DNA from: Methylothermaceae bacteria B42
GTDB lineage: Bacteria; Pseudomonadota; Gammaproteobacteria; Methylococcales; Methylothermaceae
NCBI GenBank assembly: GCA_001566965.1
Contig: LSNW01000038.1
Span: 1 to 63,417 of the forward strand
Reading direction: 5' to 3'
Length of the DNA: 63,417 bases
Of this stretch, positions 26,174 through 39,410 are shown one piece after another. Within the stretch, counting starts at the first letter, position 1. Each line of letters opens with the position of its first letter. The translations under genes and the position numbers were made by a program. The notes beneath the pieces are model-generated. The model saw nothing but the letters and a program-made list of their open reading frames with translations. It had not been told where the DNA came from and made no database searches.

Positions 26174-27496
26174 ATGACCAATCAGATTGAATTTGTAGTG
26201 ACCCCGGGAGGCAAATTGAGCGGGCAAGCCCGGGTTCCGGGGGATAAATCCATTTCCCACCGCAGCGTGATGTTGGGCGCCATTGCCGAAGGCGTGACCC
26301 GGGTGACCGGCTTTCTGGAGGCTGAGGATGCCTTGGCGACCCTGGCTGCTTTCAAGCAAATGGGAGTTGCCATTGAAGGTCCCGACAATGGCCGGTTGAT
26401 TATTCACGGGGTTGGCATGCATGGTTTACAAGCCCCGGAAGGTCCTTTGTATCTGGGGAATTCAGGGACATCCATGCGCTTGTTGTGCGGATTATTAGCG
26501 GGCCAGTCTTTTGATAGCGTATTGACTGGGGACGAGTCACTTTCCCGCCGGCCCATGCGCCGGGTGACCGAGCCGTTGCAGGCCATGGGCGCTAAAATCG
26601 AAACCACACCTCAGGGCACCGCGCCGCTGAAAATCCACGGCGGCCAGCGGCTAAAAGGGGTCGACTATGCCATGCCGGTGGCCAGCGCCCAAGTCAAGTC
26701 TTCGTTATTATTGGCAGGACTTTACGCCAATGGAGGAGAAACTTGCGTTGAAGAACCGGCGCCAACCCGGGACCACACCGAGCGAATGCTGACAGGGTTT
26801 GGCTATGAAGTGAACCGTCAGGGCAACCGGGTTTGTGTGCGGGGAGGGGACAAGTTGATTGCTACCGATTTAGATGTTCCCGCCGATATTTCTTCCGCGG
26901 CATTTTTTCTGGTTGGCGCCAGCATTGCCCCGGATTCCGAGTTGATTCTGCAACACGTAGGGATCAATCCAACCCGGACTGGCGTGATTGATATTCTGAA
27001 ACTGATGGGGGCGGATATTGAAGTGATAAATCCCCGTCAAGTTGGCGGAGAACCGGTTGCGGATTTAAGGGTACGGTCCGCGCCGCTCAAGGGAATCCAA
27101 ATTCCCGAGGCGCTGGTTCCCCTCGCCATTGATGAGTTTCCTGTTCTGTTTATTGCCGCCGCCTGTGCCGAAGGCGAGACGACTTTGAGCGGGGCTGAAG
27201 AGCTACGGGTCAAGGAAAGCGATCGTATTCAAGTGATGGCCGATGGCTTGACCATTCTGGGAATTGAAGCGAATCCAAAACCCGATGGCATTAGTATCCA
27301 GGGCGGGGAAATTGCTAGCGGTCGGGTGCACTCTCACGGCGATCACCGTATTGCCATGGCCTTTGCCATTGCCGGTTTGCGGGCGCGAGGCCCAATAGAG
27401 ATCGAAGACTGTGCCAACGTGAACACATCTTTCCCAGGGTTTGCCCGGCTGGCCCGGCAATTGGGGCTGAATGTGGAGGAGGTGCGGTGTGGCTGA
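26174..27496 (+). CDS. aroA: 3-phosphoshikimate 1-carboxyvinyltransferase (EPSP synthase)
   Basis: A 440-residue shikimate-pathway enzyme adding enolpyruvate to shikimate 3-phosphate. Class signatures: VPGDKSISHRSVMLGAIAEG (about 16-35), LGNSGTSMRLLCGLLAGQSF (about 92-111), RPMRRVTEPL, and the C-terminal KESDRIQVMADGL plus HGDHRIAMAFAIAGL. The GNSGTSMR form (Ala replaced by Ser in the usual GNAGTxMR region) points to a class II-like variant; this is a reading of the motif only. It overlaps cmk by 8 bases. Confidence 0.96.
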   Translation: MTNQIEFVVTPGGKLSGQARVPGDKSISHRSVMLGAIAEGVTRVTGFLEAEDALATLAAFKQMGVAIEGPDNGRLIIHGVGMHGLQAPEGPLYLGNSGTSMRLLCGLLAGQSFDSVLTGDESLSRRPMRRVTEPLQAMGAKIETTPQGTAPLKIHGGQRLKGVDYAMPVASAQVKSSLLLAGLYANGGETCVEEPAPTRDHTERMLTGFGYEVNRQGNRVCVRGGDKLIATDLDVPADISSAAFFLVGASIAPDSELILQHVGINPTRTGVIDILKLMGADIEVINPRQVGGEPVADLRVRSAPLKGIQIPEALVPLAIDEFPVLFIAAACAEGETTLSGAEELRVKESDRIQVMADGLTILGIEANPKPDGISIQGGEIASGRVHSHGDHRIAMAFAIAGLRARGPIEIEDCANVNTSFPGFARLARQLGLNVEEVRCG

Positions 27497-28181
27497 ATCC
27501 GTGCCGGTATTGACCATTGACGGTCCCAGTGGGGCGGGGAAAGGAACGGTCAGCAAACTATTGGCAAAACGATTGGGATGGCACTTCCTGGACAGTGGCG
27601 CCATTTACCGTGCCCTCGCCTGGGCGGTTTTGTCCCGTGGTGTTTCCCTCGTAGATGAAGAGGCAGTGTCGAAGGTGGCAATGGAAATGACATTGGAATT
27701 TATTTGTAACGAGTCCGTCCAAGTCTTGGTTGACGGCAAGGATGTCACTGATGAGCTACAAACCGAGGAATGTGGGCGGGCTGCGTCAACGATTGCTGCC
27801 TACCCCAAGGTCCGGCAAGCGCTGCTGGAAAAGCAACGGCAGTTTCTTCGCCCGCCAGGCTTGATTGCCGATGGACGGGATATGGGCACAGTGGTTTTCC
27901 CCGATGCGCCCTACAAAGTTTTTTTAACCGCAAGCCCCGAAGTCCGGGCTGAAAGGCGTTATCGTCAGTTGAAAGAACAAGGGTTTGATGTTAATCTTGA
28001 CCAAATAATCAATGACTTGGAAGAAAGGGATCGGCGCGACCGAGAGCGCAAGGAAGCCCCCTTGAAACCGGCGCGGGACGCTGTCGTTATCGATTCATCG
28101 GGGTTGACGGCACAGCAGGTCGTCGACAGGATTCTGGCGTTGCTGCCAAAATCTTTGACAAGTCAACCTAGGGGCCGCTGA
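27489..28181 (+). CDS. cmk: Cytidylate kinase
   Basis: A 230-residue kinase converting CMP/dCMP to the diphosphate. P-loop TIDGPSGAGKGTVSK (about 8-22), FLDSGAIYRALAW (about 34-46), and DGRDMGTVVFPDA (about 124-136). The start is GTG at 27489: GGAGGAGG (27475-27482) lies 6 bases upstream, and the family begins here. An ATG at 27471 would place that site inside the gene. Translationally coupled to aroA, upstream of rpsA as in many proteobacteria. Confidence 0.94.
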   Translation: MAESVPVLTIDGPSGAGKGTVSKLLAKRLGWHFLDSGAIYRALAWAVLSRGVSLVDEEAVSKVAMEMTLEFICNESVQVLVDGKDVTDELQTEECGRAASTIAAYPKVRQALLEKQRQFLRPPGLIADGRDMGTVVFPDAPYKVFLTASPEVRAERRYRQLKEQGFDVNLDQIINDLEERDRRDRERKEAPLKPARDAVVIDSSGLTAQQVVDRILALLPKSLTSQPRGR

Positions 28182-28199
28182 ATCACATTGATCAGCGGC
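28174..28199 (+). terminator. Hairpin between cmk and rpsA
   Basis: GCCGCTGA (28174-28181, including the cmk stop) pairs with TCAGCGGC (28192-28199), loop of 10, followed by GTGGTTTTATT. A possible partial terminator or processing site ahead of the highly expressed rpsA. Confidence 0.45.
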
Positions 28200-28270
28200 G
28201 TGGTTTTATTAATCAACGAAATTGATCGTTTTTGTTTCCCAGGACCGGCCTGGGGTGGAAGTGGAAAATC

Positions 28271-29941
28271 ATGAGCGAAAGCTTTGCGGAATTATTTGAA
28301 GAGAGCCTGGCGAAAACCGAAATGCGTCCCGGGACGCTGCTCAAGGCCAAGGTGGTGGATATTACCCCTGACGCAGTAATTGTTGATGCAGGTTTAAAGT
28401 CCGAGGGGATTGTCCCCAAGTGGCAGTTTTTGGATGAAAACGGCCAGCTCGAAGTGGAAGTGGGTGACGAAGTGGAAGTCGCCCTGGATATGGTGGAAGA
28501 TGGCTTGGGCGCGACGTTGCTGTCGCGGGAAAAGGCCAAGCGTTCCCGTGCCTGGGAAGAGCTGGAAGAAGCCTTTGAAAAAGGCGAAACCGTCAAGGGT
28601 AAAATCACCGGCAAAGTGCGTGGCGGCTTTACTGTTGAAATCGGCCCGCTGCGGGCGTTTCTTCCAGGTTCTCTGGTGGATGTGCGTCCCGTGCGCGATA
28701 CCAGTCACCTGGAAGGCCAGGAGCTGGAATTTAAAGTCATCAAGCTGGATCCCAAACGCAACAATATCGTGCTGTCCAGGCGCGCGGTGGTGGAAACGGA
28801 ATACAGCGCCGACCGCGAAGCCTTGTTGCAGCAGCTCAAGGAAGAAGGAACGGTTAAAGGGGTGGTCAAGAATATCACCGATTACGGCGCCTTTATCGAT
28901 TTGGGCGGTATCGATGGCCTTTTGCATATTACCGATATGGCCTGGAAGCGGGTTCGTCATCCGTCGGAAGTGGTCCAACTCGGCCAGGAAATTGATGTCA
29001 AAGTACTCAAGTTCGACGAAGAGAAACAGCGGGTCTCCTTGGGCCTGAAACAGCTCAGCGAAGATCCATGGAAAGATATCGCCCGCCGCTATCCACCTGG
29101 AACCCGGTTGATTGGCAAGGTGACCAATCTTACCGATTACGGTTGCTTTGTTGAATTGGAAGATGGCGTGGAAGGGTTGGTCCACGTTTCGGAAATGGAT
29201 TGGACCAATAAAAACATCAACCCGGCCAAGCTGGTACAGGTCGGTGACGAAGTCGAAGTCATGGTCTTGGAGATTGACGAAGACCGGCGCCGGATTTCCT
29301 TGGGGATGAAGCAGTGCAAACCCAATCCGTGGGAAGAATTTGCCGCAACCCATAACAAGGGCGAAAAGGTCAAGGGCGTGATCAAATCCATCACCGATTT
29401 CGGTATCTTTGTGGGCCTGGAAGGTGGCATTGACGGCTTGGTTCATTTGTCGGACATTTCCTGGAATGAGGCTGGCGAGGAAGCCGTGCGCAAGTTCAAG
29501 AAAGGCGATGAAATCGAAGCGGTTATTTTGGCGATTGATCCGGAGCGGGAAAGAATCTCTCTGGGTATCAAGCAGCTGGAACAAGATCCTTTTCAGAATT
29601 TCATTGCCGAACATGAAAGAGGCAGCCTGGTTAAAGGCGTGGTTAAAGAGGTGGACGCCAAAGGCGCAGTGGTAGAGTTGGCCGATGGCGTGCTGGGTTA
29701 TCTCAGGGCCTCGGAACTCACCCGCGACCGGGTAGAGGATGCCCGGACCGTGCTGAAGGAAGGAGACGAAGTGGAAGCCAGGTTCATCGGTGTCGATAAA
29801 AAGAACAAGATGATTATGCTTTCTGTCAAGGCCAAAGACGAAGCTGAAGAACAAGCTGTCGTCAAGGAATACAGTCAGCAGCCCGTAGGGTCGCCGACGT
29901 TGGGAGATTTGTTCAAGGAACAAATGGAAGACAAGGAATAA
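28271..29941 (+). CDS. rpsA: 30S ribosomal protein S1
   Basis: A 556-residue protein (E. coli 557) with six S1/OB repeats that captures mRNA on the 30S subunit. Repeats are marked by [85 protein letters not shown] and [14 protein letters not shown]. It starts at ATG 28271 ([13 protein letters not shown]), as in the family; the frame extends 13 codons further up. A strong terminator follows. Confidence 0.97.
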   Translation: MSESFAELFEESLAKTEMRPGTLLKAKVVDITPDAVIVDAGLKSEGIVPKWQFLDENGQLEVEVGDEVEVALDMVEDGLGATLLSREKAKRSRAWEELEEAFEKGETVKGKITGKVRGGFTVEIGPLRAFLPGSLVDVRPVRDTSHLEGQELEFKVIKLDPKRNNIVLSRRAVVETEYSADREALLQQLKEEGTVKGVVKNITDYGAFIDLGGIDGLLHITDMAWKRVRHPSEVVQLGQEIDVKVLKFDEEKQRVSLGLKQLSEDPWKDIARRYPPGTRLIGKVTNLTDYGCFVELEDGVEGLVHVSEMDWTNKNINPAKLVQVGDEVEVMVLEIDEDRRRISLGMKQCKPNPWEEFAATHNKGEKVKGVIKSITDFGIFVGLEGGIDGLVHLSDISWNEAGEEAVRKFKKGDEIEAVILAIDPERERISLGIKQLEQDPFQNFIAEHERGSLVKGVVKEVDAKGAVVELADGVLGYLRASELTRDRVEDARTVLKEGDEVEARFIGVDKKNKMIMLSVKAKDEAEEQAVVKEYSQQPVGSPTLGDLFKEQMEDKE

Positions 29942-29956
29942 CATCTTGGCTTGATT

Positions 29957-29986
29957 AAATAAGGGGCGATTCATCGCCCCTTATTT
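29957..29986 (+). terminator. Terminator after rpsA
   Basis: AAATAAGGGGCGAT (29957-29970) pairs perfectly with ATCGCCCCTTATTT (29973-29986), a 14-bp stem with a 2-base centre and T-rich 3' arm. ihfB begins 19 bases later, so read-through or a promoter near this point must feed it. Confidence 0.8.
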
Positions 29987-30005
29987 GTGTGAAAGATAAA
30001 AAACT

Positions 30006-30329
30006 ATGAATAAGTCTGAATTAATCGACAATCTCACCCAGCGCCTGCTTGCCGAGAAAGGGATCGAACTCAACAGCAAGGATGTGGAATTGGCGGTGAA
30101 AAGTATTATCGACTTTTTGGGAGAGTCTTTGGCTCAGGGGCAAAGGATAGAAATTCGGGGATTCGGCAGTTTCACTTTGCGTAATCGCCCACCACGGGTT
30201 GGGCGAAACCCAAGAACGGGCGAACCGGTGAACTTGCCGGCAAAAAATGTTCCTCATTTTAAATCTGGAAAGGATCTCCGGGAAAGAGTGAATGAAGCAG
30301 CCCAGAAGAAAAGAAGAGATATCGATTAG
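30006..30329 (+). CDS. ihfB: Integration host factor subunit beta
   Basis: A 107-residue DNA-bending HU/IHF-family protein. [17 protein letters not shown] at the N-terminus, [20 protein letters not shown] (about 40-59), and [20 protein letters not shown] (about 59-78), containing the beta-arm Pro. It is somewhat longer than E. coli IhfB (94), with a basic C-terminal tail ([10 protein letters not shown]). The rpsA-ihfB order is conserved. IHF also supports sigma-54 promoters, relevant to the fliL promoter in this window. Confidence 0.95.
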   Translation: MNKSELIDNLTQRLLAEKGIELNSKDVELAVKSIIDFLGESLAQGQRIEIRGFGSFTLRNRPPRVGRNPRTGEPVNLPAKNVPHFKSGKDLRERVNEAAQKKRRDID

Positions 30330-31917
<1,588 letters not shown>

Positions 31918-31943
31918 GTCAGAGGTTGGTTTAGGAGATATAA

Positions 31944-32594
<651 letters not shown>

Positions 32595-32716
32595 CAGAAG
32601 ATCTTTGTTACGGTAACACGGTCTATTATTGCAAAGAATTTTGTGTTTTTATTGATTCTCTAATGTTGCGAGAAGGCGTGAAACCTTTTTAAAAAGCTAT
32701 ATTGACTAGGTTAAGT

Positions 32717-34117
32717 ATGGGAAAAACTTTATACGATAAAATTTGGGAAAATCATCTGATACGTACAGAGCCTGATGGTACGTCATTAATTTATATTGAT
32801 CGCCAGTTGATTCACGAGGTCACCTCCCCCCAAGCTTTTGAAGGTCTGCGCTTGGCCGGTCGCAAGCCATGGCGGCCCGAGGCCAATTTAGCAGTGGCTG
32901 ATCATAACGTTCCCACCAAAGATCGTGATCTAGGGATTACCGATCCTGTTTCCCGCCTGCAAGTGGCTACCTTGGAAAAAAACTGCGCCGAATTTGGCAT
33001 ACCGGTTTTTTCCATGGATGACGCGCGTCAGGGGATTGTTCATGTGGTTGGACCAGAGATTGGTTTTACTCAACCGGGGACGACCATGGTTTGCGGTGAT
33101 TCCCATACTTCAACCCACGGGGCTTTGGGGGCATTGGCGTTTGGCGTGGGGACTTCGGAAGTCGAACACGTGTTGGCTACCCAATGCCTGTGGATGAGAA
33201 AAGCCCAAAATATGCTGGTTTTGGTGGAAGGACAAGTGGGAGAAGGGGTGACCGCCAAAGATATTGTCCTGGCAATTATTGGTGAAATAGGAACAGCAGG
33301 CGGCACCGGTTACACCATTGAATTTGCCGGCAGCGCCATCCGCGCCTTGTCCGTGGAAGGGCGGATGACAATATGTAATATGGCTATTGAAGCAGGCGCG
33401 CGTTCTGGACTGGTGGCGGTGGATGATGCCACGTTGGAATATATTCAAGGCCGCCCATTGGCACCGAAAGGGGAACTTTGGGATAAGGCGGTGCAAAACT
33501 GGCGTCAACTGCACAGTGATCCGGATGCGCAATTTGACCGGGTTGTTGAACTGGATGCCAGTCAGATCAAGCCCCAAGTGACTTGGGGAACATCTCCGGA
33601 AATGGTCGTCCCGGTGGATGCTAGTGTTCCTGATCCGTCACGGGAGAAAGATCCTGTCAAACGGAAAAGCTTGGAAAGGGCGTTGGAATATATGGCGCTC
33701 AGGCCCGGCATGCCGATTCAATCAATTCAGCTTGATAAGGTATTTATCGGCTCTTGCACAAATTCCCGAATTGAAGACCTGCGTGCGGCAGCGGCAGTTA
33801 TAAGGGGCCGGAAAGTGGCTTCCAACATCAAATTAGCCATGGTGGTACCTGGTTCGGGCCAAGTGAAGCAACAAGCCGAAGCCGAGGGTTTGGACAGGAT
33901 TTTTGTCGAAGCGGGCTTTGAGTGGCGCGACCCCGGCTGCTCGATGTGCCTGGCCATGAATGCGGACAAGTTGGAACCCGGAGAACGCTGTGCCTCGACT
34001 TCCAACCGCAATTTCGAGGGAAGGCAAGGGTTTGGAGGGCGGACTCATTTAGTGAGCCCGGCAATGGCGGCAGCGGCAGCACTTTCTGGACATTTCGTTG
34101 ACGTGAGGAATTTCTAA
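32717..34117 (+). CDS. leuC: 3-isopropylmalate dehydratase large subunit
   Basis: A 466-residue aconitase-family [4Fe-4S] enzyme of leucine synthesis, partner of Leu[21 protein letters not shown] (about 128-147), and the cluster cysteines in [14 protein letters not shown] (about 343-356) and [14 protein letters not shown] (about 402-415). The start at ATG 32717 ([13 protein letters not shown]) matches the family; the frame has five extra codons upstream from a TTG. leuD follows after two bases. Confidence 0.96.
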   Translation: MGKTLYDKIWENHLIRTEPDGTSLIYIDRQLIHEVTSPQAFEGLRLAGRKPWRPEANLAVADHNVPTKDRDLGITDPVSRLQVATLEKNCAEFGIPVFSMDDARQGIVHVVGPEIGFTQPGTTMVCGDSHTSTHGALGALAFGVGTSEVEHVLATQCLWMRKAQNMLVLVEGQVGEGVTAKDIVLAIIGEIGTAGGTGYTIEFAGSAIRALSVEGRMTICNMAIEAGARSGLVAVDDATLEYIQGRPLAPKGELWDKAVQNWRQLHSDPDAQFDRVVELDASQIKPQVTWGTSPEMVVPVDASVPDPSREKDPVKRKSLERALEYMALRPGMPIQSIQLDKVFIGSCTNSRIEDLRAAAAVIRGRKVASNIKLAMVVPGSGQVKQQAEAEGLDRIFVEAGFEWRDPGCSMCLAMNADKLEPGERCASTSNRNFEGRQGFGGRTHLVSPAMAAAAALSGHFVDVRNF

Positions 34118-34119
34118 TT

Positions 34120-34767
34120 ATGCAAGCGTTTGAACGCATCACTTCACAGGTCATACCCTTGGATCGAGCCAATGTGGATACCGACGCCATCATTCCCAAA
34201 CAGTTTCTCAAGTCGATTCGGCGTACCGGGTTTGGACCGTTTTTATTTGACGAATGGCGTTACTTGGATCGGGGCGAACCCGACATGGATTGCAGCAACA
34301 GGCCGATCAATCCTGATTTCATCCTAAATCAGCCGGAATACAAAGACGGCCAAATTTTGTTGGCGCGGGAAAATTTCGGTTGTGGCTCTTCCCGCGAGCA
34401 TGCGCCTTGGGCGCTATTGGATTATGGCATCCGGGTCATCATTGCTCCCAGCTTTGCGGATATTTTCTACAACAATTGTTTCAAAAACGGCTTGCTTCCC
34501 ATTGTTTTATCGGCGGAAGAAGTCGACGCGTTGTTTAAAGAGGTAGGTCCTGGGTATCAATTAACCGTTGACCTGCAAAATCAAACCATCATCAAGCCGG
34601 ATGGTACGCAATATCGGTTTGAAATCGATGCTTCCCGCAAGCAACGTTTGTTGGAGGGATTGGACGATATTGCCTTGACTTTGAAGTATGCAGACGAAAT
34701 TCGTCAATTCGAAGACCAGTATCGGCAACGGGCGCCTTGGTTGTTTACCGGGCAAGCGCCTCTTTAA
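34120..34767 (+). CDS. leuD: 3-isopropylmalate dehydratase small subunit
   Basis: A 215-residue swivel-domain subunit of isopropylmalate isomerase. [20 protein letters not shown] (about 10-29), [16 protein letters not shown] (about 83-98), and [17 protein letters not shown] (about 109-125) are the family signatures. Directly follows leuC. Confidence 0.96.
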   Translation: MQAFERITSQVIPLDRANVDTDAIIPKQFLKSIRRTGFGPFLFDEWRYLDRGEPDMDCSNRPINPDFILNQPEYKDGQILLARENFGCGSSREHAPWALLDYGIRVIIAPSFADIFYNNCFKNGLLPIVLSAEEVDALFKEVGPGYQLTVDLQNQTIIKPDGTQYRFEIDASRKQRLLEGLDDIALTLKYADEIRQFEDQYRQRAPWLFTGQAPL

Positions 34768-34788
34768 TTAAAATTCAACGGTTAGTAT

Positions 34789-35877
34789 ATGACGAAGAAA
34801 ATTGCAGTATTGCCGGGAGATGGAATCGGCCCGGAAATTATTCGCGAAGCATTAAAAGTTTTAGATTGTCTGCGCCAAGAATTTGGCGTGGAGGTGGAAA
34901 CCGAACAAGGTTTGGTTGGCGGTGTGGCTTATGATGCCAAGGGCCATCCTTTGCCCCAAGAGACCTTGGATCTAGTGAATTCGGCCGATGCGGTATTACT
35001 GGGAGCAGTAGGTGGTCCCCGTTGGGAAGCCTTGGATTATTCGGTTCGTCCCGAGCGGGGTTTGCTGGGGCTGCGCAGTGAATTGAATCTTTTCGCCAAT
35101 CTGCGCCCTGCCATGCTCCACCCTCAGTTAGTAGAGGCCTCTACATTGAAGCCTGAAGTGGTTTCCGGTTTGGATCTTATGATTATCCGGGAATTGACTG
35201 GTGGCATTTACTTTGGCAAACCCAGAGGGGTGCGCACCCTGGACAGTGGGGAACGAGTGGGGCTCAATACGCTTATTTATAATGAATCAGAGATCCGGCG
35301 CATCGCCACGGTGGCTTTTGATACGGCGATGAAAAGAAACCGCAGGCTTTGTTCCGTCGATAAAGCCAATGTTTTGGAGTGTACTGAATTATGGCGGGAT
35401 GTGGTAACCGAGGTGGGCAAGGATTATCCCGAAGTTACCCTGAGCCATATGTACGTGGATAATGCCGCGATGCAATTAGTGCGGGCGCCCAAGCAGTTTG
35501 ATGTGATGGTGACCACTAACATGTTTGGCGATATATTGTCCGATTGCGCCGCCATGCTGACAGGCTCCATTGGCATGTTGCCATCTGCTTCCCTGGATGA
35601 ACAGGGTAAAGGTATGTATGAACCCATTCACGGTTCTGCCCCGGATATTGCCGGTAAGAATCTGGCTAATCCATTGGCAACCATATTATCTTTAGGGATG
35701 CTGTTCCGTTATTCCTTTAACCAAGGTGATATTGCAGAGCGGATTGAGAATGCCGTGGAAGCAGCATTGGATAGCGGCATGCGTACCGCGGATATTTATT
35801 CGGAAGGCTGCCGACAGGTTACCACTGGAGAAATGGGCGACGCGGTAGTGAATGCACTCCGGACTCAGGAAAATTAA
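34789..35877 (+). CDS. leuB: 3-isopropylmalate dehydrogenase
   Basis: A 362-residue NAD-dependent oxidative decarboxylase of leucine synthesis. Start region [31 protein letters not shown] (about 66-76), [14 protein letters not shown] (about 126-139), the metal-binding [10 protein letters not shown] (about 221-230), [20 protein letters not shown] (about 244-263), and the adenine-site [18 protein letters not shown]. Third gene of leuCDB. Confidence 0.97.
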   Translation: MTKKIAVLPGDGIGPEIIREALKVLDCLRQEFGVEVETEQGLVGGVAYDAKGHPLPQETLDLVNSADAVLLGAVGGPRWEALDYSVRPERGLLGLRSELNLFANLRPAMLHPQLVEASTLKPEVVSGLDLMIIRELTGGIYFGKPRGVRTLDSGERVGLNTLIYNESEIRRIATVAFDTAMKRNRRLCSVDKANVLECTELWRDVVTEVGKDYPEVTLSHMYVDNAAMQLVRAPKQFDVMVTTNMFGDILSDCAAMLTGSIGMLPSASLDEQGKGMYEPIHGSAPDIAGKNLANPLATILSLGMLFRYSFNQGDIAERIENAVEAALDSGMRTADIYSEGCRQVTTGEMGDAVVNALRTQEN

Positions 35878-35891
35878 GAGGAAGGTCAAAG

Positions 35892-36914
35892 ATGAGTAAA
35901 ACCTACAATATCGCTGTCGTAGGCGCGACGGGCGCGGTAGGGGAGGTCATGCTGGAAATTTTGGCCGAGCGTGACTTTCCGGTAGGGGAAGTTTATGCAT
36001 TGGCAAGCCAGCGTTCTGTGGGAGAAAAGCTTTTGTTCAAAAACCGGCAACTGGTGGTGCAAGACCTTGCCGAGTTTGATTTTTCCCAGGCGCAGATTGG
36101 ACTGTTTTCCGCCGGCGCCAGCATTTCGGAAAAATTTGCCCCCATTGCCGCCGAGGCAGGGTGCGTGGTCATCGACAATACCTCCCAATTCCGCTATGAC
36201 GACGATATCCCGTTGGTTGTACCGGAAGTCAACCCCCGGGATTTGGCTCAATACACGAATCGGGGCATCATTGCCAATCCCAATTGTTCCACCATTCAAA
36301 TGGTGGTGGCGTTAAAGCCAATCTATGATGCGGCGGGGATAGAGCGCATCAATGTCTGCACTTATCAAGCCGTTTCCGGCTCCGGGAAAGAAGCGATTGA
36401 AGAGCTTGCCATGCAAACGGCCCAGCTGCTCAATGGCAAATCCATTGAGCCTAAAGTTTATCCAAAGCAAATTGCTTTTAATGTATTGCCGCACATTGAT
36501 GTCTTCCTGGATAACGGTTATACCAAAGAAGAAATGAAAATGGTGTGGGAAACCAGGAAGATTCTTGGTGATGAATCCATTCAGGTGAATCCCACCACCG
36601 TCCGGGTGCCTGTGTTTTACGGGCATAGTGAAGCGGTGCATATTGAAACCCGGGAGAAAATCAGTGCTGACAATGCCCGGGAATTATTGGAGAAATTTCC
36701 CGGGGTGATCGTCCTGGATACAAGAGAGGCAGGAGGGTACCCTACAGCAGTGACGGAAGCGGCTGGCAAGGATGCGGTTTATGTCGGAAGAATCAGGGAA
36801 GATATTTCTCATCCCAAAGGCTTGGACCTTTGGGTGGTTGCGGACAATGTTCGTAAGGGGGCGGCTCTAAATAGCGTTCAAATTGCTGAGTTGCTGGTCA
36901 AAAATTATATTTGA
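35892..36914 (+). CDS. asd: Aspartate-semialdehyde dehydrogenase
   Basis: A 340-residue enzyme reducing aspartyl phosphate for Lys, Met, Thr and diaminopimelate. NADP fold VVGATGAVGEVMLEIL (about 7-22), the catalytic Cys in NPNCSTIQMVVAL (about 129-141), QAVSGSGKEAIEEL (about 162-175), and the acid/base His in RVPVFYGHSEAVHIET. It follows leuB by 14 bases; leuCDB-asd-fimV matches Pseudomonas gene order. Confidence 0.96.
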   Translation: MSKTYNIAVVGATGAVGEVMLEILAERDFPVGEVYALASQRSVGEKLLFKNRQLVVQDLAEFDFSQAQIGLFSAGASISEKFAPIAAEAGCVVIDNTSQFRYDDDIPLVVPEVNPRDLAQYTNRGIIANPNCSTIQMVVALKPIYDAAGIERINVCTYQAVSGSGKEAIEELAMQTAQLLNGKSIEPKVYPKQIAFNVLPHIDVFLDNGYTKEEMKMVWETRKILGDESIQVNPTTVRVPVFYGHSEAVHIETREKISADNARELLEKFPGVIVLDTREAGGYPTAVTEAAGKDAVYVGRIREDISHPKGLDLWVVADNVRKGAALNSVQIAELLVKNYI

Positions 36915-36959
36915 GCTATCCTTACAAGGAAGCCAAGATTAGCTCAAAGGAGACCCAAA

Positions 36960-39410
36960 GTGCGCAAATTCGCAAAAACCCTGGCTGTGGTAAGTGTGAT
37001 GACGCCGGCCGGTGTAAACGCATTGGGCGTGGGCGAGATAAAATTACACTCCGCGCTCAACCAGAAGCTTTATGCGGAAATTCCGTTACTTGTTTCGCCA
37101 GGTGAGGATATTTCACAAATTCGCGTCAGTCTGGCGCCGCCCAACGCCTTTTCAAAAGCTGGGTTGACACGCCCTTACTATTTGTCGAATTTGCGTTTCA
37201 AACCGGTAAAGAAGTCGGATGGTACTGTCGTAGTGCAAGTCACCTCCAGCGATGTCATCCGGGAACCATTTCTTGATTTTCTGCTGGAAGTAGATTGGCC
37301 CCAGGGCCGGATGCTGCGGGAATTCACTGTCCTGTTGGATCCGCCCATCACTTTTGAAGATGTGGTGACGGTAGCTCAATCCAAGCCTGCCGCAGAAAAA
37401 AGCGGCAACCAAGCTCAGTCCCGGCCACCAGCTTCCACGGTCAAGCAGAAAGCCCAGGAGACTATAGCAGTTCCTGGCAGTGAATACGGCCCAGTAAAAC
37501 GTAATGAATCACTGTGGGCCATCGCCAAGAAGCTCAAACCGCAAGCGTCGGTAACGACGGAACAAATGGCAATGGCACTGTTTAATGCCAACCCCGGGGC
37601 TTTTTATAACAACAATGTCAATGAGTTAAAAGCCGGAGTTACTTTAAAAGTGCCTGAAGCTTCTCAAGTGGTTCAACTATCGCCTTCGCAAGCACGCAGG
37701 GAATTCCAGCAACAGTATCAAACTTGGATTGCCCGGCGTCAGCAGTCGACCCATTCTGGTTCCAAGCCATTGACCGTAGCGGAAGAAGCCAACCGGTTGA
37801 AACTGGAAGCGCCCAGGGAAGCGGATATCCAGGAAGCGCAGTCAGAGCTTCCAGTGATTGAAATGCCAGGTCAGGATAATCCCAAGACCTTGGAGATGAT
37901 TGAGTCTCTCCGTCAGGAAAATGATCTATTGCGTCAGCGTCTGGAAGACTTGGAAAAGCGCATGACGGCGTTGATGGAGATCAAGAATGCTCAATTGGCC
38001 CAACTCCAAAATGCTGGGGCACGGCAAAACCAGGAAAAAACTCTTGATCAATCCAAAACAATCGAAGAACAATCCAAAGGAACGCAACAGGGGGAGAAGA
38101 TTGCGTCTGTACCAACGGCAGAGAAGCAGTCCTTACCTGTGGTGACGCCCAAACCTGTCAAGCCTGCAGAGCAAGCCAAACCAACTCCCAAACCGGTTTC
38201 GGTTCCGAAACCAGTGCAAGCAGGAGAGGAGAGCGATTTCTCGGTAAGTGTCTTTTCCAATCCTTTGTATTTGGGAATTGGCAGCTTCAGTTTTATGCTG
38301 TTGGGCGTGGCTGGCTTTCTGATCTGGCGCCGCAGAGTGGCAGCGGAAGAGCAGGCTGATAGTTTGCTTGCTGATTCTTTCTTGATGGATTTGGAAGAAG
38401 AGGAGCAACAACAGGAAAATATTACTGCACCTTCCCCCGCTAGTGACAAGCAACCCCAAGCAGCCGCTGTAAGCGCTAGCGCCCCTGTGGAAGAAAGTTC
38501 TTTCCTGAGTGAATTTACTCCCAGTGATTTCGATATTCTGGAAACGGAAAGTGACGCCGTCGATCCGGTTGCGGAAGCGGATGTTTACTTGGCCTACGGT
38601 CGTTATCAACAGGCCGAAGAATTGATCCAGCAAGCACTGGAAGATGAACCTAAAAACCCGGAGCTGCAACTAAAATTGCTGGAAATCTTCTATGCCAAGG
38701 AAGACGCGGAAGCTTTTGAAAACTATGCGAGCAAACTGCAGGCAAAAGGCAGGCATAAAGATGGCCTGTTTTGGGCGAAAGTGGCAGAAATGGGCAGAGA
38801 ACTCTGTCCCCAATCCTCGTTGTTTGATTTAGACAGTGAAGAAGCAACCCTTGTCGAGGATGATTGGGATTCCGAGGAAGAGTCGGCAGATAGTATCGAT
38901 CTGGAAGCAGATTTGGACGAACAAGTAAATGATCAGGAATCCCTGGCTTTTGATCTGGGAGACGAAGCTGTCGTTGATTTTTCAGCTGACTCCCCCGAGG
39001 ATGAATTTGCCGATGACGAAAACAAGAGCCTTGAAATTGAAGCTTCTGAATCCTCGGATAATGCTTTGGACTTTGATCTGAGCGGAATAAATTTGGACCC
39101 CGAATCGAAAGGTGCAGAAGCCCCAGGCGAGGAATCAGTCGACGAACCTGAAAACAGCGACTTCACATTTAATCTGGAGAGCATGGGCATTCAGGGTCAA
39201 AACGAAGAATCAGATGAAACTGAAGAAGAAGCCTTCGATTTGACGGACATGGATGAAATGGAGACAAAGCTGGATTTGGCCCGTGCTTATGTGGATATGG
39301 AAGATGTGGATTCAGCCAAGGATATTCTGGAAGATGTTTTCGCCCATGGCAATGAAAAACAAAAGGAAGAAGCCAAAGCCCTGATGGGTAAATTGGGGAT
39401 GGCATCATAA
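36960..39410 (+). CDS. fimV: FimV-like polar hub protein
   Basis: An 816-residue inner-membrane protein. N-terminal signal-like segment, then the FimV domain (GVGEIKLHSALNQKLYAEIP), then a LysM-type peptidoglycan-binding region ESLWAIAKKLKPQASVTTEQ (about 181-200). A coiled coil (about 315-345) and Pro/Lys-rich linker lead to one membrane helix (about 437-458, ending LIWRRR). A long acidic cytoplasmic region follows, and a TPR-like C-terminus (KLDLARAYVDMEDVDSAKDI). FimV/HubP proteins organise cell poles, type IV pili and polar flagella. It starts with GTG at 36960 behind GGAGAC. The gene sits apart from truA, its common neighbour. Confidence 0.9.
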   Translation: MRKFAKTLAVVSVMTPAGVNALGVGEIKLHSALNQKLYAEIPLLVSPGEDISQIRVSLAPPNAFSKAGLTRPYYLSNLRFKPVKKSDGTVVVQVTSSDVIREPFLDFLLEVDWPQGRMLREFTVLLDPPITFEDVVTVAQSKPAAEKSGNQAQSRPPASTVKQKAQETIAVPGSEYGPVKRNESLWAIAKKLKPQASVTTEQMAMALFNANPGAFYNNNVNELKAGVTLKVPEASQVVQLSPSQARREFQQQYQTWIARRQQSTHSGSKPLTVAEEANRLKLEAPREADIQEAQSELPVIEMPGQDNPKTLEMIESLRQENDLLRQRLEDLEKRMTALMEIKNAQLAQLQNAGARQNQEKTLDQSKTIEEQSKGTQQGEKIASVPTAEKQSLPVVTPKPVKPAEQAKPTPKPVSVPKPVQAGEESDFSVSVFSNPLYLGIGSFSFMLLGVAGFLIWRRRVAAEEQADSLLADSFLMDLEEEEQQQENITAPSPASDKQPQAAAVSASAPVEESSFLSEFTPSDFDILETESDAVDPVAEADVYLAYGRYQQAEELIQQALEDEPKNPELQLKLLEIFYAKEDAEAFENYASKLQAKGRHKDGLFWAKVAEMGRELCPQSSLFDLDSEEATLVEDDWDSEEESADSIDLEADLDEQVNDQESLAFDLGDEAVVDFSADSPEDEFADDENKSLEIEASESSDNALDFDLSGINLDPESKGAEAPGEESVDEPENSDFTFNLESMGIQGQNEESDETEEEAFDLTDMDEMETKLDLARAYVDMEDVDSAKDILEDVFAHGNEKQKEEAKALMGKLGMAS

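Noticed and set aside
28394-29974. 526-codon open frame antisense to rpsA
   Set aside because: It mirrors the codon pattern of rpsA, has no family motifs, and rpsA with its six S1 repeats is certain.
32662-32696. Leader peptide for leucine attenuation before leuC
   Set aside because: The short frame MLREGVKPF has only one Leu codon and no terminator/antiterminator pair was seen.
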